Source of the DNA: Odontesthes bonariensis | Lineage: Eukaryota; Chordata; Actinopteri; Atheriniformes; Atherinopsidae | Direction of reading: 5' to 3' | Assembly (NCBI RefSeq): GCF_027942865.1 | Contig: NC_134524.1 | Span: 6,602,036 to 6,666,035 of the forward strand | Length of the DNA: 64,000 nucleotides | Notes under the pieces: generated by a model | Database searches by the model: none | The model's input: only the letters and a program-made list of their open reading frames with translations | Told to the model about the DNA's origin: nothing | In this document: positions 1-10,028 of the stretch, in pieces | How positions within the stretch are numbered: the first letter of the stretch is position 1 | Layout: every line of letters starts with the position of its first letter | Program-made: the position numbers and the translations under genes

Positions 1-175
1 AGAGCTCTACCAGGACTGTTAAAAGCTCAGATAAATACGACGGGGCGAGGCCGTTAAGAGCTTTAAAAACAAACATTAAAAGTTTAAAATCAGTTCTCTA
101 AAGGACAGGAAGCCAATGGAGGGAGTTAAGAACAGGAGTGATGTGCACACGTCTGTTGGTGTTGGTTAAAGACGG
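1..175 (-). mobile_element. L2/Rex-like LINE 3' fragment in pfdn2 intron 3
   Basis: On the minus strand the translation contains SLHWLPV, then (after a frame break) TDFKLLMFVFKALNGLAPSY, the typical tail of CR1/L2-class LINE reverse transcriptase ORFs. Nearly the same DNA recurs at 40470-40610. It is truncated and frameshifted, so it is a dead copy. Confidence 0.6.
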
Positions 176-298
176 GCAGCAGCGTTCTGCACCAGCTGAA
201 GGTATGAACGTACTCTGCTGAAGTGTTGTGGTCCCACTGTCAGCTAGCTTGATCTGTGAATCGGGGTACTTTGACAACGCTATTCGTTTTTCCATCAC

Positions 299-422
299 CT
301 GTTCTTTGTTGTTTTCCAAGGCGGGCAGAACTTCTTTCACCGTCCTCTCCACCAACACCCCCCCGACCAGTCGAAAGCATTTCCTCGAGGGATCCACGTC
401 CTTCAAGGTGTCGATTACTAAG
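299..422 (-). CDS. pfdn2: pfdn2 coding exon 3
   Basis: The minus-strand acceptor CTCTTCAG is followed by codons completing S-LVIDTLKDVDPSRKCFR and then RLVGGVLVERTVKEVLPAL, ending ENNKEQ before GTGATG. This is the conserved core of the beta-prefoldin fold. Confidence 0.94.
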
Positions 423-2988
423 CTGAAGAGGAAAATACAGACGCTCACTTATTTCATCCTAACACTTCTGAAAGCTGCAGAGAAACCGTTTGTACGCTTT
501 GTGCAGTACAACCCAAAACTGCTGCTGTACAATATGGTGAACTCGTTTCTAATGTTGGGACGTAGTGGGAGTGTTTCCTCCTCCTTATGTGTGTAAATAA
601 AGAGGCCAGCGAATTATTTCTAAGCCCTTCTGTTCTTCTGTTACTGTAAAAATCATCAGAAACTAATCAGTAAAAACCCCATAAAGTCCACATTTATGGG
701 AGAGATGATTGATAACAGGATACTAATGCAGACGAAGGTCAACAGGAAGACGATTTATTGCTGTAGGAGCGTAATGAAAGCGGCTGCAGAGGCGGGATCC
801 TCAGCCACCAACCTGTGCTCATTGATGTCCATCTCCAGCTCTGCAGATTTAGAAGCCATGCTGCGCTGCTCCTGACGCATCCTCTGGAAGTTTGCCACCA
901 CCTGCCACACAAAAACACCGTTCACCTCGGTGCCTTTCAGTCATGAATCAGACGCTTATGGCTGTTGATCAGCTGGTGATAAATCTACTTTCTATTGTGG
1001 AGTTTCTTCATTGTCAATGGGGAAAACGCTTCACTGCAAGTAGCCAGTAAATAAGTAAAAAAGTTGTCTTAAATCGTGTTGATGCTTCTGTCAGATTGAT
1101 TCTTTCGTTGGATGCTCAAGAACAAGCCGGAGTAATCTCAAGTTAAATCAAGTCTTTATTTGTGGTAACAAATGGAGTTTATCAGCGCTGGACCCTGTAT
1201 GACAGAGCCTCGATTTCCGGTAACATTTTGTATTTATACGCCTCATTATTTCACATACGTTGGACTCATTGTCGACCAAATATGATTGGATATGAGTAGG
1301 TTCAACATGCTTCGTCATAGTCGCTGAATAAGCCAAATAATGTCCATGAATAAGCCAAATAATGTCCATGAATAAGCCAAATAATGCCCATGAATAAGCC
1401 AAATAATGTCTCTGAATAAGCCAAATAATGCCCATGAATAAGCCAAATAATGTCTCTGAATAAGCCAAATAATGTCTCTGAATAAGCCAAATAATGTCCA
1501 TGAATAAGCCAAATAATGTCTCTGAATAAGCCAAATAATGTCCATGAATAGGCCAAATAATGTCTCTGAATAAGCCAAATAATGCCCATGAATAAGCCAA
1601 ATAATGTCCATGAATAAGCCAAATAATGTCCATGAATAAGCCAAATAATGTCTCTGAATAAGCCAAATAATGTCCATGAATAAGCCAAATAATGTCTCTG
1701 AATAAGCCAAATAATGTCCATGAATAAGCCAAATAATGCCCATGAATAAGCCAAATAATGTCTCTGAATAAGCCAAATAATGTCCATGAATAAGCCAAAT
1801 AATGTCTCTGAATAAGCCAAATAATGTCCATGAATAAGCCAAATAATGTCCATGAATAAGCCAAATAATGCCCATGAATAAGCCAAATAATGTCTCTGAA
1901 TAAGCCAAATAATGTCCATGAATAGGCCAAATAATGTCTCTGAATAAGCCAAATAATGTCCATGAATAAGCCAAATAATGTCTCTGAATAAGCCAAATAA
2001 TGTCCATGAATAAGCCAAATAATGCCCATGAATAAGCCAAATAATGTCTCTGAATAAGCCAAATAATGTCCATGAATAGGCCAAATAATGTCTCTGAATA
2101 AGCCAAATAATGTCCATGAATAAGCCAAATAATGTCTCTGAATAAGCCAAATAATGTCTCTGAATAAGCCAAATAATGTCTCTGAATAAGCCAAATAATG
2201 TCTCTGAATAAGCCAAATAATGTGTGTGTGAACCTTGCACCTGCTTTCCCAGACTAATCAGGTCTCAGTTAAGGTCATGTCTCGTGTCCATCGTGGAAAA
2301 GTACAGCATTTAATAAAGCCAATTTTAACAAATCCCTCGTTAAATCTTCCTGGCAGATTCACTGGAAATGATGATATTCGTGATTTGTGGCCCCTTTTTC
2401 AGTGCATTTCTACGCGTGTTCACGGGTATAACTTTAATTGAAGCACCTTGATGGCAGAGTATTACTCGGTGGAATTACAACTTGTACTTATGAAAAGGAT
2501 CTAAACAGTTTAAGTGCCCCCCTCGTGTATGTAAAGTAAGGTTAGGAGGTGTCGGGGATAAAAATAGCTTCTCGCTGTGTCAGACCCATTCACCAAACCC
2601 CACACACCCACTTACAGGGGTGTGCACACGTAATTATGACTTTATGCCATTTAACTGTTTGCTAGAAGCGCAGACCCGAGGCCAACTCTTCTTTTAATGT
2701 TAATACTATTTGCATCCTCCCTCTAACTGACTCCAGCGGCCCGTTTTTCAGGGTGAGGAAGCAGAATGATGGCAGGATGACGGCGATGCTAACGTTAGCT
2801 TCGGCTAGCTGGGCGTCAGATTGACGGTTTTTGCTTAAAATGCAACGACTTCAGAGCAGCAGCGACTTCTTTACCGACAGATGCGGCCCGAATGGAGGCG
2901 ACAGTACCTGTTCAGCCGACGGGCCGGACGGTTTTCCACCGGCGCTGCTGCTGGACTTGCCAACCGTGCTGCTACTGTTGGCTGCCAT
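299..2988 (-). CDS. pfdn2: prefoldin subunit 2, 3'-partial gene (exons 1-3)
   Basis: Prefoldin subunit 2 is a beta-type subunit of the cytosolic hexameric prefoldin co-chaperone, which hands unfolded actin and tubulin to the CCT chaperonin. Three minus-strand exons join in phase: 2988-2908 (27 codons), 901-813 (89 nt) and 422-299 (124 nt), giving residues 1-98. Visible family blocks are FQRMRQEQRSMASKSAELEM (first helix of the coiled coil) and RLVGGVLVERTVKEVLPAL (beta-hairpin region), ending at ENNKEQ before a GT donor. The mammalian protein has about 154 residues, so the C-terminal helix (one more exon) lies off the left edge. Nothing is broken in the visible part. The start ATG has A at -3 and the short Ser/Gly-rich N-terminus expected of the family. 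The gene is divergent from nit1, as in mammals. Identification is from recognised family sequence. Confidence 0.95.
813..901 (-). CDS. pfdn2: pfdn2 coding exon 2
   Basis: Minus-strand acceptor GTGTGGCAG precedes codons for VVANFQRMRQEQRSMASK; the exon ends in INEHAG-type sequence with a split Ser codon (AG|C) before GTTGGT. It carries the start of the prefoldin coiled coil. Read without splicing, the frame would continue to a stop after about 18 residues. Confidence 0.92.
1324..2223. repeat. 22-bp tandem array, about 41 copies
   Basis: The unit is AATAAGCCAAATAATG plus a variable 6-mer that is TCCATG, TCTCTG or CCCATG; a few units have AATAGGCC. No indel is visible across about 900 bp, so all three minus-strand frames stay open for 285-348 codons. 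Those frames are a by-product of a 22-bp period without stops, not genes. The array lies inside pfdn2 intron 1 (902-2907); I see no other feature in that intron. Confidence 0.97.
2908..2988 (-). CDS. pfdn2: pfdn2 coding exon 1
   Basis: Encodes 27 residues starting MAANSSSTVGKSSSS and ending GPSAEQ, followed on the minus strand by the donor GTACTG. The family N-terminus is similarly low in complexity and ends SAEQ before the first intron. Two plus-strand open frames over the same bases are shadows. Confidence 0.9.
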
Positions 2989-4094
2989 CTTGAAAGGGTG
3001 TTCCTCAGAAGGACCCGGCCAGCATTTATGGAGCTGTCCTATGAGATCGCCTGCGCACAAATGCCTGTTCTTTTTGTATGTATACTATTCACATATTTAA
3101 AAAAAAAAAATGTTTAGACCACACATTCAGAATAGAGCCACAAATAACGTAAAACTGCGCTCAAATGATCTAAAGTTATTTTTCAAAATTAAACAAAGCA
3201 GAAGTAAGGAAGGACTCTGAAAAATCGACTGATTTACTGATGAATATTTAATCTTATGCTGCAGATATAAGACATTCAACACGAAATTTTAACATTTTTT
3301 ATCTTTCTGATTTACGTTCGATGGCAGCAAAATGTCTTAAAAACATTTATAAATCACAATAAAGCAAACATTTTCATTTAATAACCTCTTATAGTTTACA
3401 GCAGCTGTCATAATGTGCACTTACTGAGTTGCACCAACATGTCTCTTAATCTAACTGTCTAAATGAAGACAATTTTTACGCTTTTGTTTATGTTTTCGGC
3501 GCATTTTGTCATCAATAACAATCATAATCCCAGAATGCTGTAAAAGGCTATTAATTTAGTTATTAATGGATCCTCCTCATCTTCTCAAGAATCTGATGCT
3601 GAGCTGCCTGAAACATTTTTAATTCATTATATAAATAAAGTGTAAAATATCAGAACTTAAATCCAGCCTGAGTGACAGTGGGAGAGTGCACGGTCTCACA
3701 TGTTACCTCCTCATCTTGCATTCTAGGTTTCGTTTCCTTTAGGCACCTCAAAGAAGTATTCCCTCCACTCAGCCCTGTTATCTTATATTTTTTATCTGTC
3801 TCTGGTCTCTGGTTCTTATCTGGACAAATTCAGTTAAAAATGTCGGTTTACACATTAGTGTGTGCTTACATGCGATATGAATGATATTCACTACATTTCC
3901 CACCGACTGACAATCATTCATCAGTCACTTTCCACAGACAGTCTCGTATCGTTTCTGTCTTGGGGTGCTGTTGGCAAATTGATAAACATTTGGCCAATCG
4001 GTGAGGCAGAATTGTACAAGATGTCCTGGCTGCATGGTCTTGGGGAGCTGAAAATATGGCCCCAGCAGCAGATTTCAGGTTAAAAAAGATTTGT

Positions 4095-4099
<5 letters not shown>

Positions 4100-4168
<69 letters not shown>
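4100..4168. repeat. (TA)n microsatellite
   Basis: About 34 uninterrupted TA dinucleotides, followed by a degenerate AT-rich CATA stretch to about 4290. Confidence 0.97.
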
Positions 4169-4171
<3 letters not shown>

Positions 4172-5099
4172 CATACGCATACACATCCACATATACACCC
4201 ATATATCTACATATGCCTACACATTTACATAGCCCCTGCTCATATACACTCATTTATATACTCTTACATATTTACATATACTAAATTCTATTATACAACT
4301 TACACTGTTTTAAATAATAAAAAAAAATAACCTGATATCCTCTGCTTCCTGATTCTTTTTGCAATAAATCTACTATATCCAATTTCATTTTCACCCTACT
4401 AAGATTTCAAACTAAATTATTTCTCTGAGCCTGATAATTCCTACAATATGAAATAACGTGTTCAGTTGTCTACTTTACTATCCTTGCGCACGTGCACTTA
4501 AATACGCACGGGTGGCATTCACCGTTTACGCACTTTTTGCGAAGTTTAGAGCGTTTGTTGAATCTGACGTGGCGTGTTCAAAGTGAGAGAAATTTAGTGT
4601 AGGAGCTATTTGTAGAGTTAGTTTTTGTTTTTTGTAAATTTGTTTTTCTAGTTGTAAATTTAATTGGCTAATTATGAGTAACTTTATTTGATTAATTTCA
4701 GTGCTTTATTTAGATTAGACTTTTCGCTAATATTCTTTGTTAGTTATTTGTTTAGAATATTTTGCTAATTGGGTCACACTGGACACCTGGAGTACCAGCA
4801 TGCACCTGGGCGGGCCAATGGTTTTTTTTTACATGGGAAAAAGGAGAGAGCAGCAGGTTTTCTTTGTTCTTTTGTTTGTTTTATTGTTTGGAAATAAATA
4901 ATCAGAAAACGCAAGAATTCATTTTTGGACATTCATCTTCTTTTGCCTGCGTTAAACCACATCCCCCATGGTGCATCAGTGGTCTTTTGATTTTGTTTGG
5001 TTTAAGTTTAATTTGTTTTTTTGTGGATAAATGGCCACCACATTTAGAATAAAAACAGGAAAATGACTCTTTTTGCACATTTAAAGTGCTGCCTTCTCT

Positions 5100-5112
5100 C
5101 CAGCAGGTGGCG
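5100..5112 (+). promoter_or_regulatory. candidate CTCF-type site, plus orientation
   Basis: CCAGCAGGTGGCG matches the vertebrate CTCF core consensus as I remember it. It lies between the divergent pfdn2 and nit1 genes. This is a motif match only; no binding data. Confidence 0.35.
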
Positions 5113-5649
5113 GTGTGGTGCCTTCTGCTGGTGTCAATCCCCCGATGCTCCACAGAGAAGAAGAGTGACCCTCAGCCTTCCTGTTGCAGATAAGTGAGCC
5201 GAACCTGAAACCAGGGAAACATTACTAACATTAACACTAACATGGACTAACCAGGGAGGGAAACGCTGCTCGGGTCCAATGTTCAGCTGCATTTTGGGAT
5301 CCTCTCTGAAGTGTTTGGCCTCTCTGCCAGCTTTCAGACTCACAGCCACGCTGCAAAGCAGGTTAGTTTGTTACTGGCAGAAGGGAAAGCGTTATTTTCA
5401 CAGCTTGTATTGAGACTAAGAAGAACAATGTTGTATGAGCCTGGGTCCTATCTGGGTTTATTGATATTTGGATAGCTATTTGAGTTCACATGTTGAAATA
5501 TAATTTACGTTAATTGTATTTTTTTTTTTTAAAAAAGGAGCTATTTACAGTATTTATAGAAAAATGATTAATTTAATAAGTTAACAGTTTAATTCAGGTC
5601 ATTTAATGTGTGCATTATTTAAAAGGGTCTTTAATTTGTTGTTAATCTA

Positions 5650-5956
5650 TGGAAGTTTTTATGTGCCATAAGAGTTTGAATTCGAATTTCTAATATTGAA
5701 TTTTTACAGCATCAAAATCAGACTTTGAATTTGAAAAACCATCAGTGTAAAAAAAAAAAATCAATGTAAAAAAATAAAAATAAAAATTCATCCACTGAAT
5801 TTTTTGAAGTTGAATTTTTTATTTAGATGTTGATTTTTTTTTTTTTTTTTTTTTTTTTTACAGTTGTTTTTTTAAATTCAAAGTCTGATTTTAATGCTGT
5901 AAAAATTCAATGTTAGAAATTCGTATTCAAACTCTGATGGCACAGAAAAAGTTCCA
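5650..5956. mobile_element. foldback (TIR) element, copy 1
   Basis: The ends are inverted: TGGAAGTTTTTATGTGCCA on the left and TGGCACAGAAAAAGTTCCA on the right, with inverted internal arms such as TTCTAATATTGAATTTTTAC. A second copy is at 36572-36842. There is no coding capacity. The superfamily is unknown. Confidence 0.75.
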
Positions 5957-6649
5957 TGTTAATCTCGGGACAGTGTGGTTCCTGAAGTCATTTTGGTCAG
6001 GCGGCACAGAGTGGAGACCTTTCTCTCTCTCTGTCACTCTCTTTGTTTTTTCTCTCACCTTTTTTTATTTTCCTCTTATCGGATCATTGCTGTACTACCA
6101 TTCTTTATAGTTTTTTTTTTTGGAAGTAAATCGAGGAACAAAAGAGGATTTTGTGGAGTTTTTATTTTATTTATTTTGTCGTGGATGTGGATGACGACAG
6201 AGAAGAGCGTCACGCTAATGTCTTCATTAAGGAACCTAAAATGTTGTATTGTTTAAAAGCTGTTTGTCCAGTTAAAGCGATAACTGGAAGCAAAGCCTCT
6301 GAGATGGAAATGAGAGGTTTTGAATGACTGATTTCAAGCGTTTTGATTGTAGATTCAATTCATTTTTATTTATATAGCAACAAATGTCATCTTAAACCAC
6401 TTAAATAATAAAGACCAATTCAAGCCAAATGGAATTAAATTCATTGTAATCATAATTATTTATAAAATAATCCAATTAATTCATATAGAGCCGATTCAAA
6501 AACAATTTCTGAGCTACGGAAACCAACAGATTGCACCGAAACTTGTCTTCAGTCCAATCTCCCGTTATTAGATGTTCTTTTTCTTGTAGACAGACATGAG
6601 AACAAACTTGTTACTAATCAGCCGTCGCTGACATGTTTCCCTGAGCAGG

Positions 6650-6882
6650 ATGTCCAGCTCACCTCCTCCGCTGGCTGCAGTCTGTCAGGTGAGCGTGACC
6701 CCGGACAAGGAGGCCAACTTCTCCGCCTGTGAGCGGCTGGTGGAGGAAGCCAAGCAGCGAGGGGCCTGCATGGTCTTCCTGCCGGAGGCGTTCGACTACA
6801 TCGGCTCCAGCAGAGAAGAGACGCTGTCTCTGTCGGAGAGCCTCGGAGGAGACACAATCTCACGATACACTCAGCTGGCCAG
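6650..6882 (+). CDS. nit1: nit1 coding exon 1
   Basis: Starts [20 protein letters not shown] directly after the acceptor CCTGAGCAG (exon begins at 6649) and ends QLA plus a split Arg before GTTGGA. It includes the catalytic Glu in LPEAFDYI. Confidence 0.93.
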
Positions 6883-9710
6883 GTTGGAAAAAAAAACAGA
6901 TTTGTGTTGATATATCCCAAAGAAATCCTTTTGAAATGTTGTTAGAAGCTGTAGAACTTGATGTGATATTCACTTATATTATATGTACTACTTATATTCT
7001 TAAGAAGGTTGGATGAACAACCCTTTCAAACTTTAATCTATTCCACAAAGAGATGCATTATAATTAGGGCTGGGCAACGATTAAAATATTTAATCTAATT
7101 AATCACATGATTTCCCTGATTAATCACGATTAATCGCATTTGTACGCAAAATCCAAAAATGAATCCAAAAGTAGTGTATAGCTTTTAGCATTTAGCTTTA
7201 TTTTAAATGTGCTGCCATATGAATGAAAGTGCCATAACATTTGTTGTGCAAACACACTTTTAACATCAGCATCTTTCTGTAGTTTTTATGTAGAAGCCTC
7301 GCTCCACTGTCTGTTTCCTTGAATAACTTGCTGCTATCAGTTGTGTGTTTTGCCTTTAAGTGATATTTTAGACTGGAACTACTACGCTGAGAAGACAATT
7401 CAACTTGGCAGTGTTTACAGATGACTTTGGTTCTGTCGACTCCGCCGTCTGGAAGAACTTTAAAATGAAAATGGCCGAGTAAAAGTTCCGTACCCTTCTC
7501 CATGTTTGGTGGATCCGCCGATTACTTTCTTTTCCTGTTCCACAGCAGACTTCAACAGACTTTTACAAAATAAAAGCCTGTGAGCAACAGACTTTTACAA
7601 AATAAAAGCCAGTGAGCGACAGACTTTTACAAAATAAAAGCCTGTGAGCGACAGACTTTTACAAAATAAAAGCCTGTGAGCGACAGACTTTTACAAAATA
7701 AAAGCCTGTAAGTGACAGACTTTTTCCATCATAAAATAAATAATAAAACCTGCGTTAATGCGCGATATAAATATTTACCAGCGGTAAATAACTACCGAGT
7801 TAACTCGATAATAACGAGTTAACTCGCCCAGCCCTAATTATAAACAATGAGCAACATATTCTGTTGGCTAATCGCTCCATTCCCTGCATGCTGCTTTATG
7901 TTTGCAGTGATATTCTTAGCATGGAAGCCAGCAGAAAATATGCGAATAATTCAAAATGCTAACTTATTTAGAGCCTGTATGCACATTGTGGCGTCTCTGT
8001 TCCAGGAAATTAGAGGTGTGGCTGTCTCTTGGAGGATTTCACGAACGAGGACACGACTGGGAGACCGTCCGACGAATATACAACAGTCACGTGATCATTA
8101 ATGATCAAGGTGCAGAAACGTGCTCGTTTAAAAGATCCAAACTAATTCTCCAGCTCTTTTGAAAATCTCTCTGTCCAGTTTCTCTCACTCTGTCCGTTGC
8201 GTCCGCAGGCGACTTCGTCTCGGTGTACAGGAAGTCCCATTTGTTCGACGTGGAACTGCCGGAAAAGGGCGTTTCCCTCAAAGAGAGCAGCTTCACTATC
8301 CCTGGACCCTCCCTCGTGTCTCCAGTCCAAACTCCGATAGGCAAGGTGGAATTTCTTAGGACAGTAACCATCATAAAGCTGCCCTGCACATGCACAGGGA
8401 ATCTTAATTTTAGTATGTTTCACATGTTCATCTCACTGTCCTGTTAGAACTGAATTAATTCGATAAAATGACCTGAAAGCTGATAGTTTAAACCAGAGAT
8501 ACTCACGATTTTTTTTCACCAGAGCCACATTGGCAGCAAAATCAAGGGCAGAGCCACTTTTACCACAACATACTAAAGTCCCCTTTTTGCAAATATGCAT
8601 TTTTATATATAAAACATCCCACAAAAAACAGCGAATACATTTTCAATTCAGACCATATTTACCTTAATACTGGGATGAGTGGAAGCTGGCGTGCATGTCC
8701 TTGACTTTCTTCATGTTGTATTTGTAGTTTGTTGTTGTAATCGTAGTGAGACATTCAGGATGAGCATGGTTTTTGTGCTGGTTTTTGCCTTTTTTTAATT
8801 AAAAACCGATCCATTGTGCCTGCATCTAGCGCTGGCTAAAGGAGCTAGCGTGCTCTGCGGTCAAGTGTGAGGTGGTTTGAGCGGGCTGCGTTGCCAGGTT
8901 TAACAGTGTGCCCCCTTTAGGAAACACCATTAAGCCTTAAATAATACTTAATAAAAAATACTGAATACTACAAAAACGATAACTTAATAAAAATACTTAA
9001 TACTGTGCCGTATTCGCTGTATGTTTTTTATTATTATTGTTGCCATATTGTTATAAGCTACTATGCGAGCCGCCAATTAAAGCTTGAGGAGCCACATGTG
9101 GCTCAATGAGTATCTCTGGTTTAAACTATAAATTTAAAGGTATTATGCTTTGGATCCACTTTGGGCACTGATAACGTGTCTTTATATTCAGGTTTACAGA
9201 CCAGCTTCTTGTTTCTGACCCTGTTGTTGCTTTTGTAGGTGGGCTTGGGCATCTGCTATGACCTCAGATTCCCCGAGTTATCGCTTTCTCTGCGACGGCA
9301 CGGAGCCGAGATCCTGACATACCCGTCCGCCTTCACCGTGGCAACCGGAGCTGCTCACTGGGAGGTGGGATTATAAAGCGACAGGGGTTACATTTAAGCT
9401 GAGATCTTAATGACAATGTGCTGACGTTTGCATTTGCTTGGAGGTGCTGCTCCGGGCGCGGGCGATAGAGACCCAGTGCTTCGTCCTGGCGGCGGCGCAG
9501 GTCGGCCAGCACCACGAGAAGCGCTCGTCGTACGGCCACGCCCTGGCGGTGGACCCCTGGGGCGAGGTGCTCGCTGACTGCGGAGGAGAGACGCCGGGCG
9601 TGCTGCTGGTGGAAGTCGACCTGGAGAAGGTCCGAAGAACCAGGAGGAACATGCCGGTCCAGCAGCACCGCAGAGAGACCGCTTTCTACCACAGTTTGGA
9701 TCAAAGCTGA
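6650..9710 (+). CDS. nit1: nitrilase homolog 1 (Nit1 amidase), complete cytosolic form
   Basis: Nit1 is a carbon-nitrogen hydrolase; in mammals it removes deaminated glutathione. Five exons (6650-6882, 8006-8109, 8209-8345, 9239-9364, 9444-9710) join in phase to 288 codons, close to the mammalian enzyme without its mitochondrial presequence. The nitrilase catalytic triad is present: Glu46 in FLPEAFDY, Lys121 in [13 protein letters not shown] and Cys164 in [13 protein letters not shown]. Other family marks are [13 protein letters not shown] and [19 protein letters not shown]. The first ATG follows an AG acceptor by one base, so an upstream exon must exist; it may supply a presequence but was not found. 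All splice sites are GT-AG. A poly(A) signal ATTAAA lies at 9881. The gene is intact. Confidence 0.95.
7198..7503 (-). pseudogene. BED zinc-finger fragment of hAT transposase
   Basis: 101 codons starting [12 protein letters not shown]. The BED-finger ligands are intact: Cys-x2-Cys in KVICKHCQ and His-x4-His in YHLKAKHT. After TDSSK the frame runs into unrelated residues, so only the DNA-binding N-terminus survives. The copy at 38349-38044 differs by a few residues and keeps the same frame. Confidence 0.7.
7553..7725. repeat. 32-bp minisatellite inside the hAT element
   Basis: Repeats of a unit starting CAGACTTTTACAAAATAAAA and ending GCCTGTGAGCGA, about 5.5 copies. The sister element at 37911 has fewer than two copies, so the array has changed length since the elements diverged. 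Confidence 0.9.
8006..8109 (+). CDS. nit1: nit1 coding exon 2
   Basis: Acceptor TCTGTTCCAG; encodes [19 protein letters not shown] and [11 protein letters not shown]; donor GTGCAG. Phase fits both neighbours. Confidence 0.94.
8209..8345 (+). CDS. nit1: nit1 coding exon 3
   Basis: Acceptor GCGTCCGCAG; encodes [20 protein letters not shown] with the catalytic Lys, then [17 protein letters not shown]; donor GTGGAA. Confidence 0.94.
8494..9118. mobile_element. hAT-like non-autonomous element, CAGAGATACTCA family, copy 1
   Basis: Ends CAGAGATACTCA and TGAGTATCTCTG are perfect inverted repeats, flanked by an exact 8-bp duplication GTTTAAAC (8486-8493 and 9119-9126). No coding sequence. It sits in nit1 intron 3. 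A related copy lies at 32930-33571. Confidence 0.85.
9239..9364 (+). CDS. nit1: nit1 coding exon 4
   Basis: Acceptor GCTTTTGTAG; encodes [18 protein letters not shown] with the catalytic Cys, then [18 protein letters not shown]; 42 codons, donor GTGGGA. Confidence 0.95.
9444..9710 (+). CDS. nit1: nit1 last coding exon
   Basis: Acceptor TTGCTTGGAG; encodes [37 protein letters not shown] and the C-terminus HSLDQS, stop TGA at 9708. The 3' UTR probably ends near the ATTAAA at 9881. Confidence 0.95.
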   Translation: MLLRARAIETQCFVLAAAQVGQHHEKRSSYGHALAVDPWGEVLADCGGETPGVLLVEVDLEKVRRTRRNMPVQQHRRETAFYHSLDQS

Positions 9711-10028
9711 GCTCGAGCTGAGCCGGACGCCGGATTCTCGACGTGATTCTCCAGGATTTCTCTTTGAGTTTCCTGTTGTTTATACCTGCTGTCATCCTGG
9801 TGGGACACAATCACTTTAAGGGGATTTGATTCATGAGCAATCAGAAAACGAGTTCCCTGAAGAAAGATGCACACTTTCAAATTAAAGATAAATTATTAAT
9901 GCTGCTCCCATTGACTCTCATGTAAAATACAATACAATCTCTATGGGTTCCAGGGGGGGCTCGCCCCAACGTGCTTTCATCATACGTAACGTGAAGATAG
10001 CCAGCGTAGCCACCACGCGCTACACCTC

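Larger units (their letters stand above)
2989..6648. other. pfdn2-nit1 divergent intergenic region / nit1 5' region
   Basis: The shared upstream region of two divergent genes. It should hold the pfdn2 promoter (just above 2988) and any nit1 5'-UTR or mitochondrial-presequence exon, but I could not identify a convincing nit1 upstream exon. It contains a (TA)n tract, a candidate CTCF site, a foldback element and a LINE-tail-like segment near 6357-6500 (TTTATTTATATAGC). Confidence 0.6.
7075..7836 (-). mobile_element. hAT-type non-autonomous element in nit1 intron 1, copy 1
   Basis: Termini TAGGGCTGGGC and GCCCAGCCCTA are exact inverted repeats, flanked by a near-perfect 8-bp duplication (ATTATAAT at 7067, ATTATAAA at 7837), as hAT elements make. 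On the minus strand at 7503-7198 it carries an open frame of 101 codons with a BED zinc finger: Cys-x2-Cys in [10 protein letters not shown] and His-x4-His in [10 protein letters not shown]. The rest of the transposase is absent. A 32-bp repeat (7553-7725, about 5.5 copies) is internal. A second copy is at 37911-38749. Confidence 0.88.

Noticed and set aside
1324-2223. CRISPR-like regular array
   Set aside because: Units are contiguous with no unique spacers, and the genome is eukaryotic.
1148-2240. Minus-strand frames of 285-348 codons
   Set aside because: They are three frames of the 22-bp array; sequence is pure repeat and no splice or start context supports a gene.
2881-3117. 78-codon plus-strand frame with an Arg-rich start, as a mitochondrial presequence exon of nit1
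   Set aside because: It lies antisense over pfdn2 coding exon 1, and no donor joins it in phase to 6650.
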